The notes below the pieces were generated by a model. The model saw only the letters and a program-made list of their open reading frames with translations. It had not been told where the DNA came from and did not search any database. A DNA stretch of 64,000 bases from NCBI RefSeq assembly GCF_021729075.1, contig NZ_JAJSAQ010000002.1, positions 372,001 through 436,000 of the forward strand, given 5' to 3'. The DNA is from Microbulbifer guangxiensis (GTDB lineage Bacteria; Pseudomonadota; Gammaproteobacteria; Pseudomonadales; Cellvibrionaceae). This document shows, piece after piece, positions 9,063 through 18,335 of this stretch. Within the stretch, counting starts at the first letter, position 1; the number at the start of each line of letters is the position of its first letter. The translations under genes and the position numbers were made by a program.

Positions 9063-9923
9063 TCAGTCGTACACGACCATCGGGGTACCGAGACGATTCT
9101 GCTCTACTGTCTCACGCGCGGCCACAAGCGCCCGTTGCTGCGCCAGGGGCCCGATTCTCACGCGATACAGCGTTTTTGTTCCGTTGAACACCGGACTGAC
9201 CGATACAGGATAGTCGACCACTGAAGCGATCTGCCCCCGCACCAGATCCGCCTGTGAAGGGTCGCTGAATGCACCGACCTGGAGAAAGGTGTTCGAAGGC
9301 AGTTTGAAACTGGCATCCTCGGCCAGGGCCTCCCTGGCGGAGACATCTTTTTGCGCCACCAGGGTCTGGGTGGCCGGCGGCAGGGATTCCGGGTCCAGCG
9401 CCACCACTTCCACCCGGGCTACGCCTTTATCGATATAGCCCAGCTTCTGGGCGGCGGTGTAGCTCAGATCGATGATACGCCCCGACACAAAGGGCCCGCG
9501 GTCATTGACCCGTACGACCACGCTGCGGCCGTTGTCCAGGTTGGTGACTTTGGCATAGCTGGGCAGTGGCAGCGTCTTGTGGGCAGCTGACATGGCGTAC
9601 ATATTGTAGATCTCGCCATTGGCGGTGCGCCGACCGTGAAATTTGGTGCCGTACCAGGAAGCATGCCCCTCCTCCCGGTAGCCCTTGACGCCTTTCCGCA
9701 CTGTGTATTTGACACCATTGACCGTGTAGGGGGACTTGTTGCCCGCCTTGCCGATGGGCTCCCGCACCGGCGTGGGGTCCGGCGTAGCCTGCATATCCAC
9801 CGGCACCGCCGGACCGCTGTCCTTCACTTCGTCCCGGATGACAGGCTTGCTGGGTTGTCCGCTACAGGCGGCCAGAAACAGAGCGGCTGCAGCGGCAGCC
9901 AGTCGCTTATTGTTTTTCAGCAT
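9063..9923 (-). CDS. rlpA: RlpA septal-ring lytic transglycosylase, lipoprotein
   Basis: 286 residues from the ATG at 9923. The N-terminus ends in the lipobox LAAC, so it is a lipoprotein. A double-psi beta-barrel follows ([19 protein letters not shown], later [19 protein letters not shown], with the family's catalytic H and D region). The C-terminus is a SPOR domain ([16 protein letters not shown] to VRIGPLAQQ), which binds denuded septal glycan. RlpA cleaves naked glycan strands during cell separation. The 66 codons upstream of this ATG in frame overlap the mltB end and are rejected. Confidence 0.95.
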   Translation of the reverse strand: MLKNNKRLAAAAAALFLAACSGQPSKPVIRDEVKDSGPAVPVDMQATPDPTPVREPIGKAGNKSPYTVNGVKYTVRKGVKGYREEGHASWYGTKFHGRRTANGEIYNMYAMSAAHKTLPLPSYAKVTNLDNGRSVVVRVNDRGPFVSGRIIDLSYTAAQKLGYIDKGVARVEVVALDPESLPPATQTLVAQKDVSAREALAEDASFKLPSNTFLQVGAFSDPSQADLVRGQIASVVDYPVSVSPVFNGTKTLYRVRIGPLAQQRALVAARETVEQNRLGTPMVVYD

Positions 9924-10010
9924 GAGATCCCCCGATGGGTGGCGAAACCGCCCGCGCACCCCAACCGTTCTTATCTGGTAATTGCTTTTAAATTCGGATT
10001 TTTGATGGAT

Positions 10011-10038
10011 GGCAGCCCGGATGGTTCCCGGGGCTGCC
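10011..10038 (-). terminator. Stem-loop between mltB and rlpA
   Basis: GGCAGCCC (10011-10018) pairs exactly with GGGCTGCC (10031-10038) around 12 bases. On the minus strand it lies after mltB and before rlpA. The downstream tract ATCCATCAAAAATCC lacks a T run, so it may be an mRNA-stabilising or attenuating hairpin rather than a full terminator. Confidence 0.3.
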
Positions 10039-10074
10039 GACCCTGAATTATATTTTTCCCGCCAGGCGGGGCGT

Positions 10075-11085
10075 TCAGGAGCGCCCGCCGCGCGCCTTGA
10101 CGATCTCCTGCGCGAGGTCATACACCGCCATCGCGTACAGGCGGCTGCGATTGTAACTCGTTATCACGGAGAAATTCTTGAGGCCTATCCAGAATTGCTT
10201 GCCCTGCTCCGTCTGCAGTGAAAAAACATTGGCAGTCATTTCAGGATCCACCTGGGCGGTGGTGGAAAACCCCTTCTCCTCCAGCTGTCCCACAGTCCAC
10301 TGGGGCTTGAGGGAATCGTTGACGATGGTCATATCGGCATTGGGGCGCGGGGTAGCCAGCACCACCACCGGGTCCAGCGGCAACCAGCCGTGCTTGGCCA
10401 GGTAATTGGCCACGCTGCCGATGGCATCCTCGGTGTCCTCCCAGATATCCACCTTGCCATCCGCGTTGAAATCCACCGCGTAAGCGCGATAACTGGAGGG
10501 CATGAACTGGCCGAAACCCATGGCGCCGGCGTAGGAGCCCTTCAGTTCGGTCGGTTTAAAGCCCTGGTCGCGGGCCAGCAGCAGGAAGTTTTCCAGCTCC
10601 TTGGTGAAGAACTCAGAGCGACGGGGGTAGTTGAAGGCCAGGGTCGCCAGCGCATCCAGCACCCGGTAGCCACCCATGTTGCCGCCGTAACGGGTTTCGA
10701 CCCCGATAATGGCGACGATCAGCTCGGCGGGCACGCCATACTTCTGCTCCGCCTCGGTCAGCGCCTTTTTGTTCTTGTCCCAGAAATCGACGCCACCGGC
10801 GATACCCTGCGGGGTCACGAACAGTTTGCGGTACTCGTACCAGGGTTTGGCTTTTTCAGCAGGACGCTGGATGGCCTTGAGAATGGAGTCCTTGCGCTTG
10901 GCCTCTCGCATCAGGGCCACCATCTCATCACGATCAAAGCCGTGCTTGGTGACCATATACTCGACGAAGGCCTGGGCCTCCGCGTTATCACCGTGGCCCG
11001 GTTCCTGCGCACAGGCGGAGAGTATGATCCCCAGCCCCATCAAAATTCCCGCGGTCCACTTCAAAACTGCCACTCCTGTTCTCAT
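10075..11085 (-). CDS. mltB: Membrane-bound lytic murein transglycosylase B
   Basis: 336 residues starting [13 protein letters not shown] with lipobox LSAC near residue 24, so probably an outer-membrane lipoprotein. Slt70-like catalytic region: the glutamate is in GVETRYGGN, followed by [19 protein letters not shown] and the [16 protein letters not shown]-type segment (here [15 protein letters not shown]). It cleaves glycan strands to 1,6-anhydromuramic ends. Located directly downstream of rodA, the usual order in Pseudomonas-like genomes. Confidence 0.94.
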   Translation of the reverse strand: MRTGVAVLKWTAGILMGLGIILSACAQEPGHGDNAEAQAFVEYMVTKHGFDRDEMVALMREAKRKDSILKAIQRPAEKAKPWYEYRKLFVTPQGIAGGVDFWDKNKKALTEAEQKYGVPAELIVAIIGVETRYGGNMGGYRVLDALATLAFNYPRRSEFFTKELENFLLLARDQGFKPTELKGSYAGAMGFGQFMPSSYRAYAVDFNADGKVDIWEDTEDAIGSVANYLAKHGWLPLDPVVVLATPRPNADMTIVNDSLKPQWTVGQLEEKGFSTTAQVDPEMTANVFSLQTEQGKQFWIGLKNFSVITSYNRSRLYAMAVYDLAQEIVKARGGRS

Positions 11086-11156
11086 AAAGCGTCTCTACGT
11101 CCAAGTACTTCAAAGTTTTGTGCGCCACGCGGGGTCTAGTGGCTCTATTATGGGCT

Positions 11157-12302
11157 CTAGAAAGTCACACGGCGCTGCTCTGTGCCAATGGCCATAAGGA
11201 TACCGAAACCCGCCATCAGGGTAATGGCGGAGGTCCCACCATGGCTTACCAACGGCAGGGGCACCCCCACCACCGGCAGGAGCCCGGTGACCATTCCGAT
11301 ATTCACAAACACATAGACAAAGAAAGTCAGCGTAATACTCCCCGCCAATAGCCGCCCGAACACATGCTGGGCCATGAAACTAATATAGATGCCTCGTGCA
11401 ATGATCAGCACGTAGAGCAGGAGCAGCAGCAGCGCACCGCGCATACCCCACTCCTCCGAGAGTACTGCAATGATGAAGTCGGTGTGGCTCTCGGGCAGGA
11501 AGTCCAGCTGCGACTGGGTCCCCTGCATATACCCCTTGCCATAAACGCCGCCGGAACCGATCGCCGCCTTGGACTGGAAGATATTCCAGCCTGCACCTAG
11601 CCGGTCGGCGTCGGGATCGAACAGGGTCATGATGCGCTGCTTCTGGTAATCCCGCAGCCCCCACTGCCAGATAGGCCAGGCCGAAGCCACCAGTGCCACC
11701 GCTGCGCCGCCGATCATCTTCCAGCTGAGCCCCGCCAGGTAGAGCGCGAAGAGGCCCGAGGCGGCAATCAGGATGGAGGTACCCAGGTCCGGCTGGCGCA
11801 CAATCAGCGCCGCCGGTATCGCCACGATCACCAGCGCGCCAAGAACAGTAATAAAGGACGGGGGCAGAGTGCGGCGATGGAGGAAAGCCGCCACCGACAT
11901 GGGCACTGCCAGTTTCAGGGCTTCCGAGGGCTGGAAGCGGAAGCCGCCGATCTCCAGCCAGCGCTGGGCCCCCTTGGCCCCGACGCCCACAAACAGCACC
12001 GCCACCAGCATGCCGCAGCCGGCCACATACAACCACGGCGACCAGCGCCGGTACATGTCCAGCGGCACGTTGGCAGCCACGAACATGGCAACAAAAGCGA
12101 TACAGAGAAATACCGCCTGACGGCGCACGTAGTGGGTCTCCCCACCTGAGGCGCTGTAGAGCACAGTCAGGCCCACACCGCAGAGGAGGATCAGCAGCGT
12201 CAGCAGCGGCACATCGATATGCCAGCGACGGGAGAAGCTGGCCGGACGGCTGAGGCTGCCACCGGTATCCGGCAGGCGATGCATGTAATCACGGCTAGCC
12301 AC
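11157..12302 (-). CDS. rodA: Peptidoglycan glycosyltransferase RodA (SEDS family)
   Basis: Polytopic inner-membrane polymerase that builds glycan strands for side-wall growth with PBP2. About 381 residues and ten predicted membrane segments. SEDS signatures include the LGTSILIAASG region and LPESHTDFIIAVLSEEWG. I place the start at the GTG at 12302 because GGAGG (12308-12312) sits five bases upstream; an ATG at 12314 and one at 12284 are alternatives. The GTG start lies inside the end of mrdA (8-base overlap), so the two cell-elongation genes are translationally coupled. Confidence 0.95.
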   Translation of the reverse strand: MASRDYMHRLPDTGGSLSRPASFSRRWHIDVPLLTLLILLCGVGLTVLYSASGGETHYVRRQAVFLCIAFVAMFVAANVPLDMYRRWSPWLYVAGCGMLVAVLFVGVGAKGAQRWLEIGGFRFQPSEALKLAVPMSVAAFLHRRTLPPSFITVLGALVIVAIPAALIVRQPDLGTSILIAASGLFALYLAGLSWKMIGGAAVALVASAWPIWQWGLRDYQKQRIMTLFDPDADRLGAGWNIFQSKAAIGSGGVYGKGYMQGTQSQLDFLPESHTDFIIAVLSEEWGMRGALLLLLLYVLIIARGIYISFMAQHVFGRLLAGSITLTFFVYVFVNIGMVTGLLPVVGVPLPLVSHGGTSAITLMAGFGILMAIGTEQRRVTF

Positions 12303-14193
12303 GGATACCTCCATTTTCTGGCTGGACTGGCCCGGGCAGGACACTGGCAGTGTCCTCGAACGGCCGCGAAAGCCAGTCGAAGAATACCTCGCGGGCCACC
12401 GGCGCGGCGACACCGCCGCCGGTTTCGCCGTTCTCCACCAGCACCGCCACAGCGATCTGCGGGTCGTCGACCGGCGCAAAGGCCACGAACAGGGCGTGGT
12501 CCCGGTGGCGCTCTTTCAACGCTTCGGAGTCGTACTCCTCGCCCTGGGCGATGCCCACCACCTGGGCAGTACCGGTCTTGCCGGCGACACGGAAGTCGAG
12601 GTCAGCACCCGCTTTTTTGCCGGTGCCGTGGGTGTCGTAAACCACCGACTCCATACCTTCGAAAATCAGGTCCCAGTGCTCCGGCCTGGCTTCGATGTGG
12701 TGCAGCACTTCCGGCGGCTGCTCCACACCGTCGATGGCCATGACCACCTGGGGCTTGTAATGGGTGCCGCGGTTGGCAATGGTGGCGGTCATGACCGCCA
12801 GCTGCAGCGGTGTGGCCAGCACGAAACCCTGGCCCAGTACGGCATTGAGGTTATCCCCGGGGAACCAGGGCATGCCCCGGGCGCCGCGCTTCCATGCCCG
12901 CGAGGGGAACAGGCCCGGCCGCTCTACCGGCAGGTCGATGCCGGTTCTGGCACCGAGCCCGAAGCGGGTGGCCATATCGTGCATGCCGTCGATGTTCCAG
13001 CGGTGTGCCATGTCATAGAAGTAGACATCACAGCTCTCGGTCAACGCCTGGATCAGATCCACTTTCTTGCCGTGACCCCAGCGCTTCCAGTCCCGGTAGA
13101 GGCGGGTATCGTTTGGCAGCTTGTACCAACCGGGATCCCTGACCTTGGTCTGGCGGTCGATCACCCCGGCCGCCAGACCCCCGAGGCCCATCAGCGGTTT
13201 GAGAGTCGAACCGGGCGGATACTGTCCCTGAATGGCGCGGTTGAACAGCGGCACGTCGATGGAGTCCCGCAGCGCCTTGTAGTCCTTGACGCTGATGCCG
13301 GTCACGAACAGGTTGGGATCGAAAGACGGCTTGCTGACGAACGCCAGCACCCCGCCGGTCTTCACGTCGATGGCCACCACCGAGCCGCGATTTTCCCCCA
13401 GAGCCTCGCTAGCCACCTGCTGCAGGCGGGCATCCAGGTGCAGGGTCAACTCGGAACCGGGCTGGGGGTCTTGCCGTTCCAGCACCCGCAGGACGCGGCC
13501 GCGAGCGTTGGTCTCCACATTCTCGAAACCGACCTCGCCCAGCAGCACATCCTCGTAGGACTTCTCCAGTCCTACCTTGCCGATACTCTGGGTACCGCGG
13601 TAGCGCCGCACGTCTTCTTCGGAGAAATCCTCCAGTTCCCGCTCACTGATCCGGCCTACATAGCCAACGCTATGGGCGAACAGGTCGGTCTGCGGGTAGT
13701 AGCGCACCAGTTCCGCCTCTACCGAGACCCCCGGCAGGCGGAATTCGTTGACGCTGATGCGGGCAATCTCTTCTTCCGTGAGCCGGTAGCGCAGAGGAAC
13801 CGGCTCGAAGGGCCGGCGGCGCTGCAGGCGCTGGTGGAATTTCTTTACATCGGCGTCATCCAGCTGCACCAGCCTGCCGATGAGCTCCAGCGTGCCGTCC
13901 ATGTCGCGGATCCGCTCATGGACGATGGAGAGGGTGTAACTGGGGCGGTTGTCGGCCAGCAGGGCGCCATTGCGGTCATAGATCAGGCCGCGAGTGGGCG
14001 GGACCGGGCGCACCTGAATGCGGTTTTCGTCGGACTGGGTGCGGTAGTCATCGTAATTGACCACCTGCAGGTTATAGAAACGCGCCACCAGCACGCCCAG
14101 CAGCACCACCACTGCGGCAAGCGCCACCAGCATGCGGTTGCGAAACAGCCGCTGCTCGATGAGAGGGTCTTTAAGGTGCAGGTCGTGGGCCAT
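12295..14193 (-). CDS. mrdA: Penicillin-binding protein 2, elongasome transpeptidase
   Basis: 632 residues, the normal PBP2 length. One N-terminal membrane anchor (about 22-44), the PBP dimerisation domain starting at PPTRGLIYDRNGALLADN, then the transpeptidase domain with STLK (329-332), SCD (387-389) and KTG (539-541). It cross-links the strands made by RodA during side-wall synthesis. Operon order rsfS, rlmH, mrdA, rodA, mltB is the classical one. A 16-base palindrome lies just upstream in the promoter or leader region. Confidence 0.97.
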   Translation of the reverse strand: MAHDLHLKDPLIEQRLFRNRMLVALAAVVVLLGVLVARFYNLQVVNYDDYRTQSDENRIQVRPVPPTRGLIYDRNGALLADNRPSYTLSIVHERIRDMDGTLELIGRLVQLDDADVKKFHQRLQRRRPFEPVPLRYRLTEEEIARISVNEFRLPGVSVEAELVRYYPQTDLFAHSVGYVGRISERELEDFSEEDVRRYRGTQSIGKVGLEKSYEDVLLGEVGFENVETNARGRVLRVLERQDPQPGSELTLHLDARLQQVASEALGENRGSVVAIDVKTGGVLAFVSKPSFDPNLFVTGISVKDYKALRDSIDVPLFNRAIQGQYPPGSTLKPLMGLGGLAAGVIDRQTKVRDPGWYKLPNDTRLYRDWKRWGHGKKVDLIQALTESCDVYFYDMAHRWNIDGMHDMATRFGLGARTGIDLPVERPGLFPSRAWKRGARGMPWFPGDNLNAVLGQGFVLATPLQLAVMTATIANRGTHYKPQVVMAIDGVEQPPEVLHHIEARPEHWDLIFEGMESVVYDTHGTGKKAGADLDFRVAGKTGTAQVVGIAQGEEYDSEALKERHRDHALFVAFAPVDDPQIAVAVLVENGETGGGVAAPVAREVFFDWLSRPFEDTASVLPGPVQPENGGIRG

Positions 14194-14224
14194 CAGTCAC
14201 TTGGGGTGGCGCGAAAATTGACCA

Positions 14225-14240
14225 CGAAGTGTACACTTCG
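14225..14240. promoter_or_regulatory. Perfect 16-base palindrome upstream of mrdA
   Basis: CGAAGTGTACACTTCG is fully self-complementary and lies 32 bases before the mrdA start on the minus strand, in the 224-base gap between rlmH and mrdA. It could be an operator for a dimeric regulator or a small leader hairpin. I do not recognise the regulator. Confidence 0.35.
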
Positions 14241-14417
14241 GCGGCGATTTGATGAATGCAAACAGTGAAAATTAATGAGGATTCGCGAATCACGCCGCAT
14301 TTACTGACCTGGTCGCGGCTCTCGGGTCATCAGACCGCACAGACACCCCGGTGTTCCATTCCCAACTGCCCCTTCCTGCTCCGGCGCGCAGGATGGGGAC
14401 CAGAAGCCGATGCTCGG

Positions 14418-14894
14418 TCACTTATGGTAGGGATGACCCGCGAGCAGGGTCCAGGCCCGGTAGAGTTGCTCCGCCAACACCACCCGCACCAGCGGATGGG
14501 GCAGGGTCAGCGGCGACAGGGACCAGCGCTGGCGGGCCCTGGCCAGACAGTCCGGCGCCAGCCCGTCGGGTCCGCCGATCAACAGGGCGACGTTGTCCCC
14601 CTGCATCTGCCAGCCTTCGAGCTGCTGAGACAACTGCTCTGTACTCCAGGGTTTGCCCTTTACATCCAGCGCGACCACGTGATCGCGGGGAGACAGGGCC
14701 GCGAGCATCGCCTCCCCCTCCTTCTGGCGCGCCTTTTCTACCAGCGCCGGGGCATTCTTCTGGCCCCGCTGGCCGAGGGGAATCTCCACCATTTCCAGGC
14801 TGATTTCCCGGGGCAGGCGCTTGGCGTACTCGTTGTAGCCCTCCTGAACCCAGCCGGGCATGCGCCCGCCGGCGGCGAGGATTCGGATTTTCAT
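14418..14894 (-). CDS. rlmH: 23S rRNA (pseudouridine1915-N3)-methyltransferase
   Basis: 158 residues, a SPOUT-class methyltransferase that methylates pseudouridine 1915 in helix 69 of 23S rRNA on assembled 70S ribosomes. Starts [17 protein letters not shown]. The SAM-binding knot motifs LLIGGPDG and the C-terminal [18 protein letters not shown] are clear. Located between rsfS and mrdA as in E. coli and Pseudomonas. Confidence 0.96.
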   Translation of the reverse strand: MKIRILAAGGRMPGWVQEGYNEYAKRLPREISLEMVEIPLGQRGQKNAPALVEKARQKEGEAMLAALSPRDHVVALDVKGKPWSTEQLSQQLEGWQMQGDNVALLIGGPDGLAPDCLARARQRWSLSPLTLPHPLVRVVLAEQLYRAWTLLAGHPYHK

Positions 14895-14959
14895 GGGATT
14901 CTCATGGGATATTCACACGGCCGGAGCACGACCCGATCATCAACCGGCGGGGCTGCGCC

Positions 14960-15304
14960 CTACTCTTCCCGGTCCTCGCGGCTCGCCGGGGTCATGGACC
15001 AGAGCTTCTCGAGATCATAGAAGCTGCGTACATCGGCCTGCATCACGTGCACCACGACATCGCCGTAGTCCACCAGCACCCACTCGCCCTGCTCCATGCC
15101 CTCGACCCCGATCGGGCGGACACCGGCCTGTTTGACCTCGTCGACCACATTGTTGGCCAGGGACTTCACCTGCCGGTTGGAGGTACCGGTGCAGATGATG
15201 AGCGTGTCCATCACATCACTCAGCTCAGACACGTCCATGCAGACGATGTCCTTTCCCTTCAGGTCCTCCAGTGCCTCTGTGGCGATTTTCTTGATATCTG
15301 TCAT
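14960..15304 (-). CDS. rsfS: Ribosomal silencing factor RsfS
   Basis: 114 residues from the ATG at 15304, preceded by AAGGTG. Members bind ribosomal protein uL14 and block subunit joining during starvation. Family motifs are ALEDLKGKDIVCMDV, the TSNRQVKSLANNV helix and the GEWVLVDYGDVVVHVM strand pair. It overlaps no neighbour in this reading and follows nadD closely (10 bases), suggesting co-transcription. Confidence 0.95.
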   Translation of the reverse strand: MTDIKKIATEALEDLKGKDIVCMDVSELSDVMDTLIICTGTSNRQVKSLANNVVDEVKQAGVRPIGVEGMEQGEWVLVDYGDVVVHVMQADVRSFYDLEKLWSMTPASREDREE

Positions 15305-15314
15305 AACACCTTGT

Positions 15315-15977
15315 TTAGCAGCCTTCAGCGGCTGTCCGATAGAGTTGTTTGTCTTCAATATATTGCAGGACCGCGTCCGGCAGCAGGAAACGCGGGGACT
15401 GTCCCCGCCCGATCAGCTGGCGAATACGGGTCGCGGAGATAGGGAGCAGGGTCTGCTCGCGCACCACGATCCGCCCCGCGGGGGAATCCCGCAGGCACTG
15501 CGGCTCCCCCCTGTGTTGGTTCAGCAGGTCTGCCACGTCGCCTTCCGCGGGCAAATGCCAGCCGGGCCGGGCCACCACCACCAGGTGTGCCAGCTCCAGC
15601 AATCGCTGCCAGCGGTGCCAGGTCGGCAGGGTGAGCAGGGAGTCCAGTCCCATGCAGAAACAGAGGGAGACCGATTCCCCCAGCTCCGCCCTCAGTTCTT
15701 CCAGTGTATCCACCGTAAAGGTGTCGCCGCCCCTCCGCAGCTCGCGGTCATCCAGCGCCAGCTCCGGGCAATCCCGGATTGCCAGTGCCAGCATCTCCCG
15801 GCGGTGCCGGGACGAGACCCCCGGCGTCTGCCGGTGGCGGGGCTGGTGACTGGGCAGCAGCCGCATCTCACTGAAACCCAGCGTCTCTTTCAGCTCCAGC
15901 GCCATGCGCAGGTGGCCGAAGTGCACCGGATCGAAGGTGCCGCCGAACAGGGCGATGGTTTCTCTCTCGCTATTCAT
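15315..15977 (-). CDS. nadD: Nicotinate-mononucleotide adenylyltransferase
   Basis: 220 residues from the ATG at 15977; a TTG three codons upstream is possible. The nucleotidyltransferase motif GGTFDPVHFGHL is near the N-terminus, and ISATRIR near the C-terminus completes the ATP-binding signature. It makes nicotinic acid adenine dinucleotide in NAD synthesis. Order proA, nadD, rsfS is widely conserved. A large structured repeat fills the gap upstream. Confidence 0.95.
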   Translation of the reverse strand: MNSERETIALFGGTFDPVHFGHLRMALELKETLGFSEMRLLPSHQPRHRQTPGVSSRHRREMLALAIRDCPELALDDRELRRGGDTFTVDTLEELRAELGESVSLCFCMGLDSLLTLPTWHRWQRLLELAHLVVVARPGWHLPAEGDVADLLNQHRGEPQCLRDSPAGRIVVREQTLLPISATRIRQLIGRGQSPRFLLPDAVLQYIEDKQLYRTAAEGC

Positions 15978-16024
15978 CTGCTTCAAGACACTGTCTCAGC
16001 CGCCTGAGGACAGCACCAGGCTGT

Positions 16025-16120
16025 CAGGTGGGCTTCCAGCCGGGACCGTATGAGGCATGGATGCCGATTACGAGCGTACAGGAAAGTATTCACCGCGTGT
16101 CCCGGCTGGAAGCCCACCTG
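16025..16120. repeat. Structural repeat element, copy A (22-base arms, 52-base loop)
   Basis: A 22-base arm at 16025-16046 is the exact reverse complement of 16099-16120. The 52 bases between contain GGCATGGATGCC, GAGC, CAGG and TTCAC-x-GCGT. A second copy at 33026-33115 has different arms but a loop of identical length with the same conserved blocks. It fills the gap between proA and nadD. Confidence 0.75.
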
Positions 16121-16217
16121 GCAGCGCCAGAATCCCGCTTAGATCCGGTATTCCGCTGCAGATCCAATGCCAGCGGCCTGAGTAGACCACCCGGCCCCTC
16201 TTCAAAGCTCAAAGCAA

Positions 16218-17510
16218 CTATTGGCGGATATGCCCATTCCCCAGCACGATCCACTTCTGCGAGGTCAGTCCCTCCAGGCCCACCGGTCCGCGGGCGTGGA
16301 TCTTGTCCGTGCTGATACCGATTTCCGCTCCCAGCCCGTATTCGAAGCCGTCTGCAAAACGCGTGGAGGCGTTCACCATCACCGAGCTGGAATCCACCTC
16401 GGCGAGGAAGCGCCGCGCGCGGCTGTAATCCTCAGTGACGATGGACTCCGTATGGCCCGAACCGTAGCGGGCGATGTGGTCCATGGCGGCATCCATATTC
16501 GCCACCACCCGGATCGCCAGCACCGGCGCCAAGTATTCCTCACTCCAGTCCGCCTCGGTGGCCTGCTCGCAGTTGGAGAGGATGCGCAGTGTACGCGCAC
16601 AGCCGCGAAGCTCAACCTCTCTTTCCCGATAGGCCGCCGCCAGGCGCGGCAGGATCTCATCGGCGATGCCTTCGGCCACCAGCAGGGTCTCCATGGCGTT
16701 ACAGACACCATAGCGGTGGGTCTTGGCATTGAGGGCGATATTGAAGGCCTTTTCCCGGTCGGCCCGGTCGTCCAGGTACACATGACAGACGCCATGCAGA
16801 TGCTTGATCACCGGCACCCGCGCATCGCGGCTGACCCGCTCGATCAGGCCGGTGCCGCCCCGGGGCACGATTACATCCACATATTCCGGCATCGCAATCA
16901 GCGCACCGACGGCGGCGCGGTCGGTGGTGTCCACCACCTGAACCACGGTTTGCGGCAGGCCCGCCTCTTCCAGCCCCGCGGCGATGCAGGCGGCAATGGC
17001 CCCATTGGAGTGCAGTGCTTCGCTGCCGCCGCGCAGGATGGTGGCATTGCCGGATTTCAGGCACAGGCTGGCGGCATCGATGGTCACATTGGGGCGGGAC
17101 TCGTAAATGATGCCCACAACGCCCAGAGGCACGCGCATCTTGCCGACCTGGATGCCGCTTGGGCGGAAATTGAGGTCGTCGATCTCGCCGACGGGATCCG
17201 GCAGCTCCGCCACCTGATTCAGGCCCTGAATCATGCTGTCGATACGCTCATCGTTGAGCTCCAGGCGATCGAGCAGCGCCGCATCCAGGCCGTTTGCCCT
17301 GCCGGCCTCCAGATCTTTCTGGTTGGCCTCCAACACCGCCTCGCGGCGCCGGTCCAGTTCGCGACCGATGGCCTTCAGTGCCCCATTCTTGGTGGCAGTA
17401 TCCGCTCGCGCGATCGTGCGAGCCGCCTCACGGGCGCGACGCCCCATGGTCTCGATTTTTTCCCGGGTGGACTGGTGATCGGCGGTATCCGCGGCGCTGG
17501 TACTAGTCAC
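16218..17510 (-). CDS. proA: Gamma-glutamyl phosphate reductase
   Basis: 430 residues. NADPH-dependent second step of proline synthesis from glutamate, giving glutamate-5-semialdehyde. Aldehyde-dehydrogenase fold with [17 protein letters not shown], the catalytic cysteine in [12 protein letters not shown], and EYDL-type C-terminal [21 protein letters not shown]. Usually about 417-430 residues. First gene of the run towards nadD and rsfS. proB is not in the window. Confidence 0.96.
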   Translation of the reverse strand: MTSTSAADTADHQSTREKIETMGRRAREAARTIARADTATKNGALKAIGRELDRRREAVLEANQKDLEAGRANGLDAALLDRLELNDERIDSMIQGLNQVAELPDPVGEIDDLNFRPSGIQVGKMRVPLGVVGIIYESRPNVTIDAASLCLKSGNATILRGGSEALHSNGAIAACIAAGLEEAGLPQTVVQVVDTTDRAAVGALIAMPEYVDVIVPRGGTGLIERVSRDARVPVIKHLHGVCHVYLDDRADREKAFNIALNAKTHRYGVCNAMETLLVAEGIADEILPRLAAAYREREVELRGCARTLRILSNCEQATEADWSEEYLAPVLAIRVVANMDAAMDHIARYGSGHTESIVTEDYSRARRFLAEVDSSSVMVNASTRFADGFEYGLGAEIGISTDKIHARGPVGLEGLTSQKWIVLGNGHIRQ

Positions 17511-17628
17511 GAATGCTCTCCATGCTGGGCAATTGGCCGCGCAGTATAACGCAGAGCCCCGGGCGCGTCGGGCATGGCGGGGAAATCCGGCAAGTCTGCA
17601 GCTCGCGCCCTCCCCGCATTCTCAGCAA

Positions 17629-18204
17629 CTACTGTTTTGCCCATCGGTCGAGGCTGGCTGCGATAGTGGCCAGCCGCTCGAGCGGGTCCTCGGTAGAGAG
17701 CAGCTCGATACGAATCTTGTCGTCCAGCGGCAGCAGCTGCGCCAGCTGCCAGGAGAGTGCATCGGCGCTTTCCACCGGCTCGAAGCGCAGTGAAAGCATG
17801 GCCGCATGCTCTTTCAGTTCATCGAGTACCGCCAACAGGCCGTCACACTCCGCGGGCACCGGTCGCGACGATTCCTCCGGCAACCATTGCACCTCGGCCA
17901 TCATCAGCCCATCTTCACTGCGACTGGTGCTTTCAATACGGAATCGACGCTGGCCCTGCACCATGATGTGCAGTAGGCCCTCCTCGCCCTGGCTCCAGTC
18001 GACGATCTTGACAAAGACTCCGACCGGCCAGACATCCGAACGCCCCACCTCAGCGCCGGTGCGGATCAATACGACTCCGAAGCCGCCGTCCGCCTTCAGG
18101 CTGTCCGCGACGAGCCGCAGGTAACGCTGCTCAAAAATGCGCAGCGGCAGGGAGACACCGGGAAACAGCGCAACCCGCAGCGGGAAAATGGGGATCTGGG
18201 ACAC
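17629..18204 (-). CDS. LON-domain protein (Lon N-terminal substrate-binding domain only)
   Basis: 191 residues starting MSQIPIFPLRVALFPGVSLPLRIFEQRYLRL, the signature of the LON/PUA-like N-terminal domain (COG2802). There is no ATPase or protease domain, so this is a stand-alone domain. Function is unestablished; a substrate-binding or adaptor role is inferred from the Lon fold. Upstream of proA on the same strand with a 118-base gap. Confidence 0.88.
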   Translation of the reverse strand: MSQIPIFPLRVALFPGVSLPLRIFEQRYLRLVADSLKADGGFGVVLIRTGAEVGRSDVWPVGVFVKIVDWSQGEEGLLHIMVQGQRRFRIESTSRSEDGLMMAEVQWLPEESSRPVPAECDGLLAVLDELKEHAAMLSLRFEPVESADALSWQLAQLLPLDDKIRIELLSTEDPLERLATIAASLDRWAKQ

Positions 18205-18335
18205 AGGGCTTCTCGCATCCGGACATTACCCACAAAGATAACATCTATGACCCACCACCCCCGGCAAATCCACAGAAAAAAGGATTTTGTGCCAGCTAGT
18301 CTATGCTCAATGGAGACGATTTCCGGGAGAGTCCC

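Noticed and set aside
12496-14268. A 590-codon plus-strand frame
   Set aside because: It is antisense to mrdA, which has all PBP2 motifs. The frame shows no recognisable domain.
16025-16120. The structural repeat considered as an integron attC site, CRISPR repeat or plain terminator
   Set aside because: It lacks the attC core sites, has no spacers or tandem repeats and no T run. The constant loop with changing arms points elsewhere.
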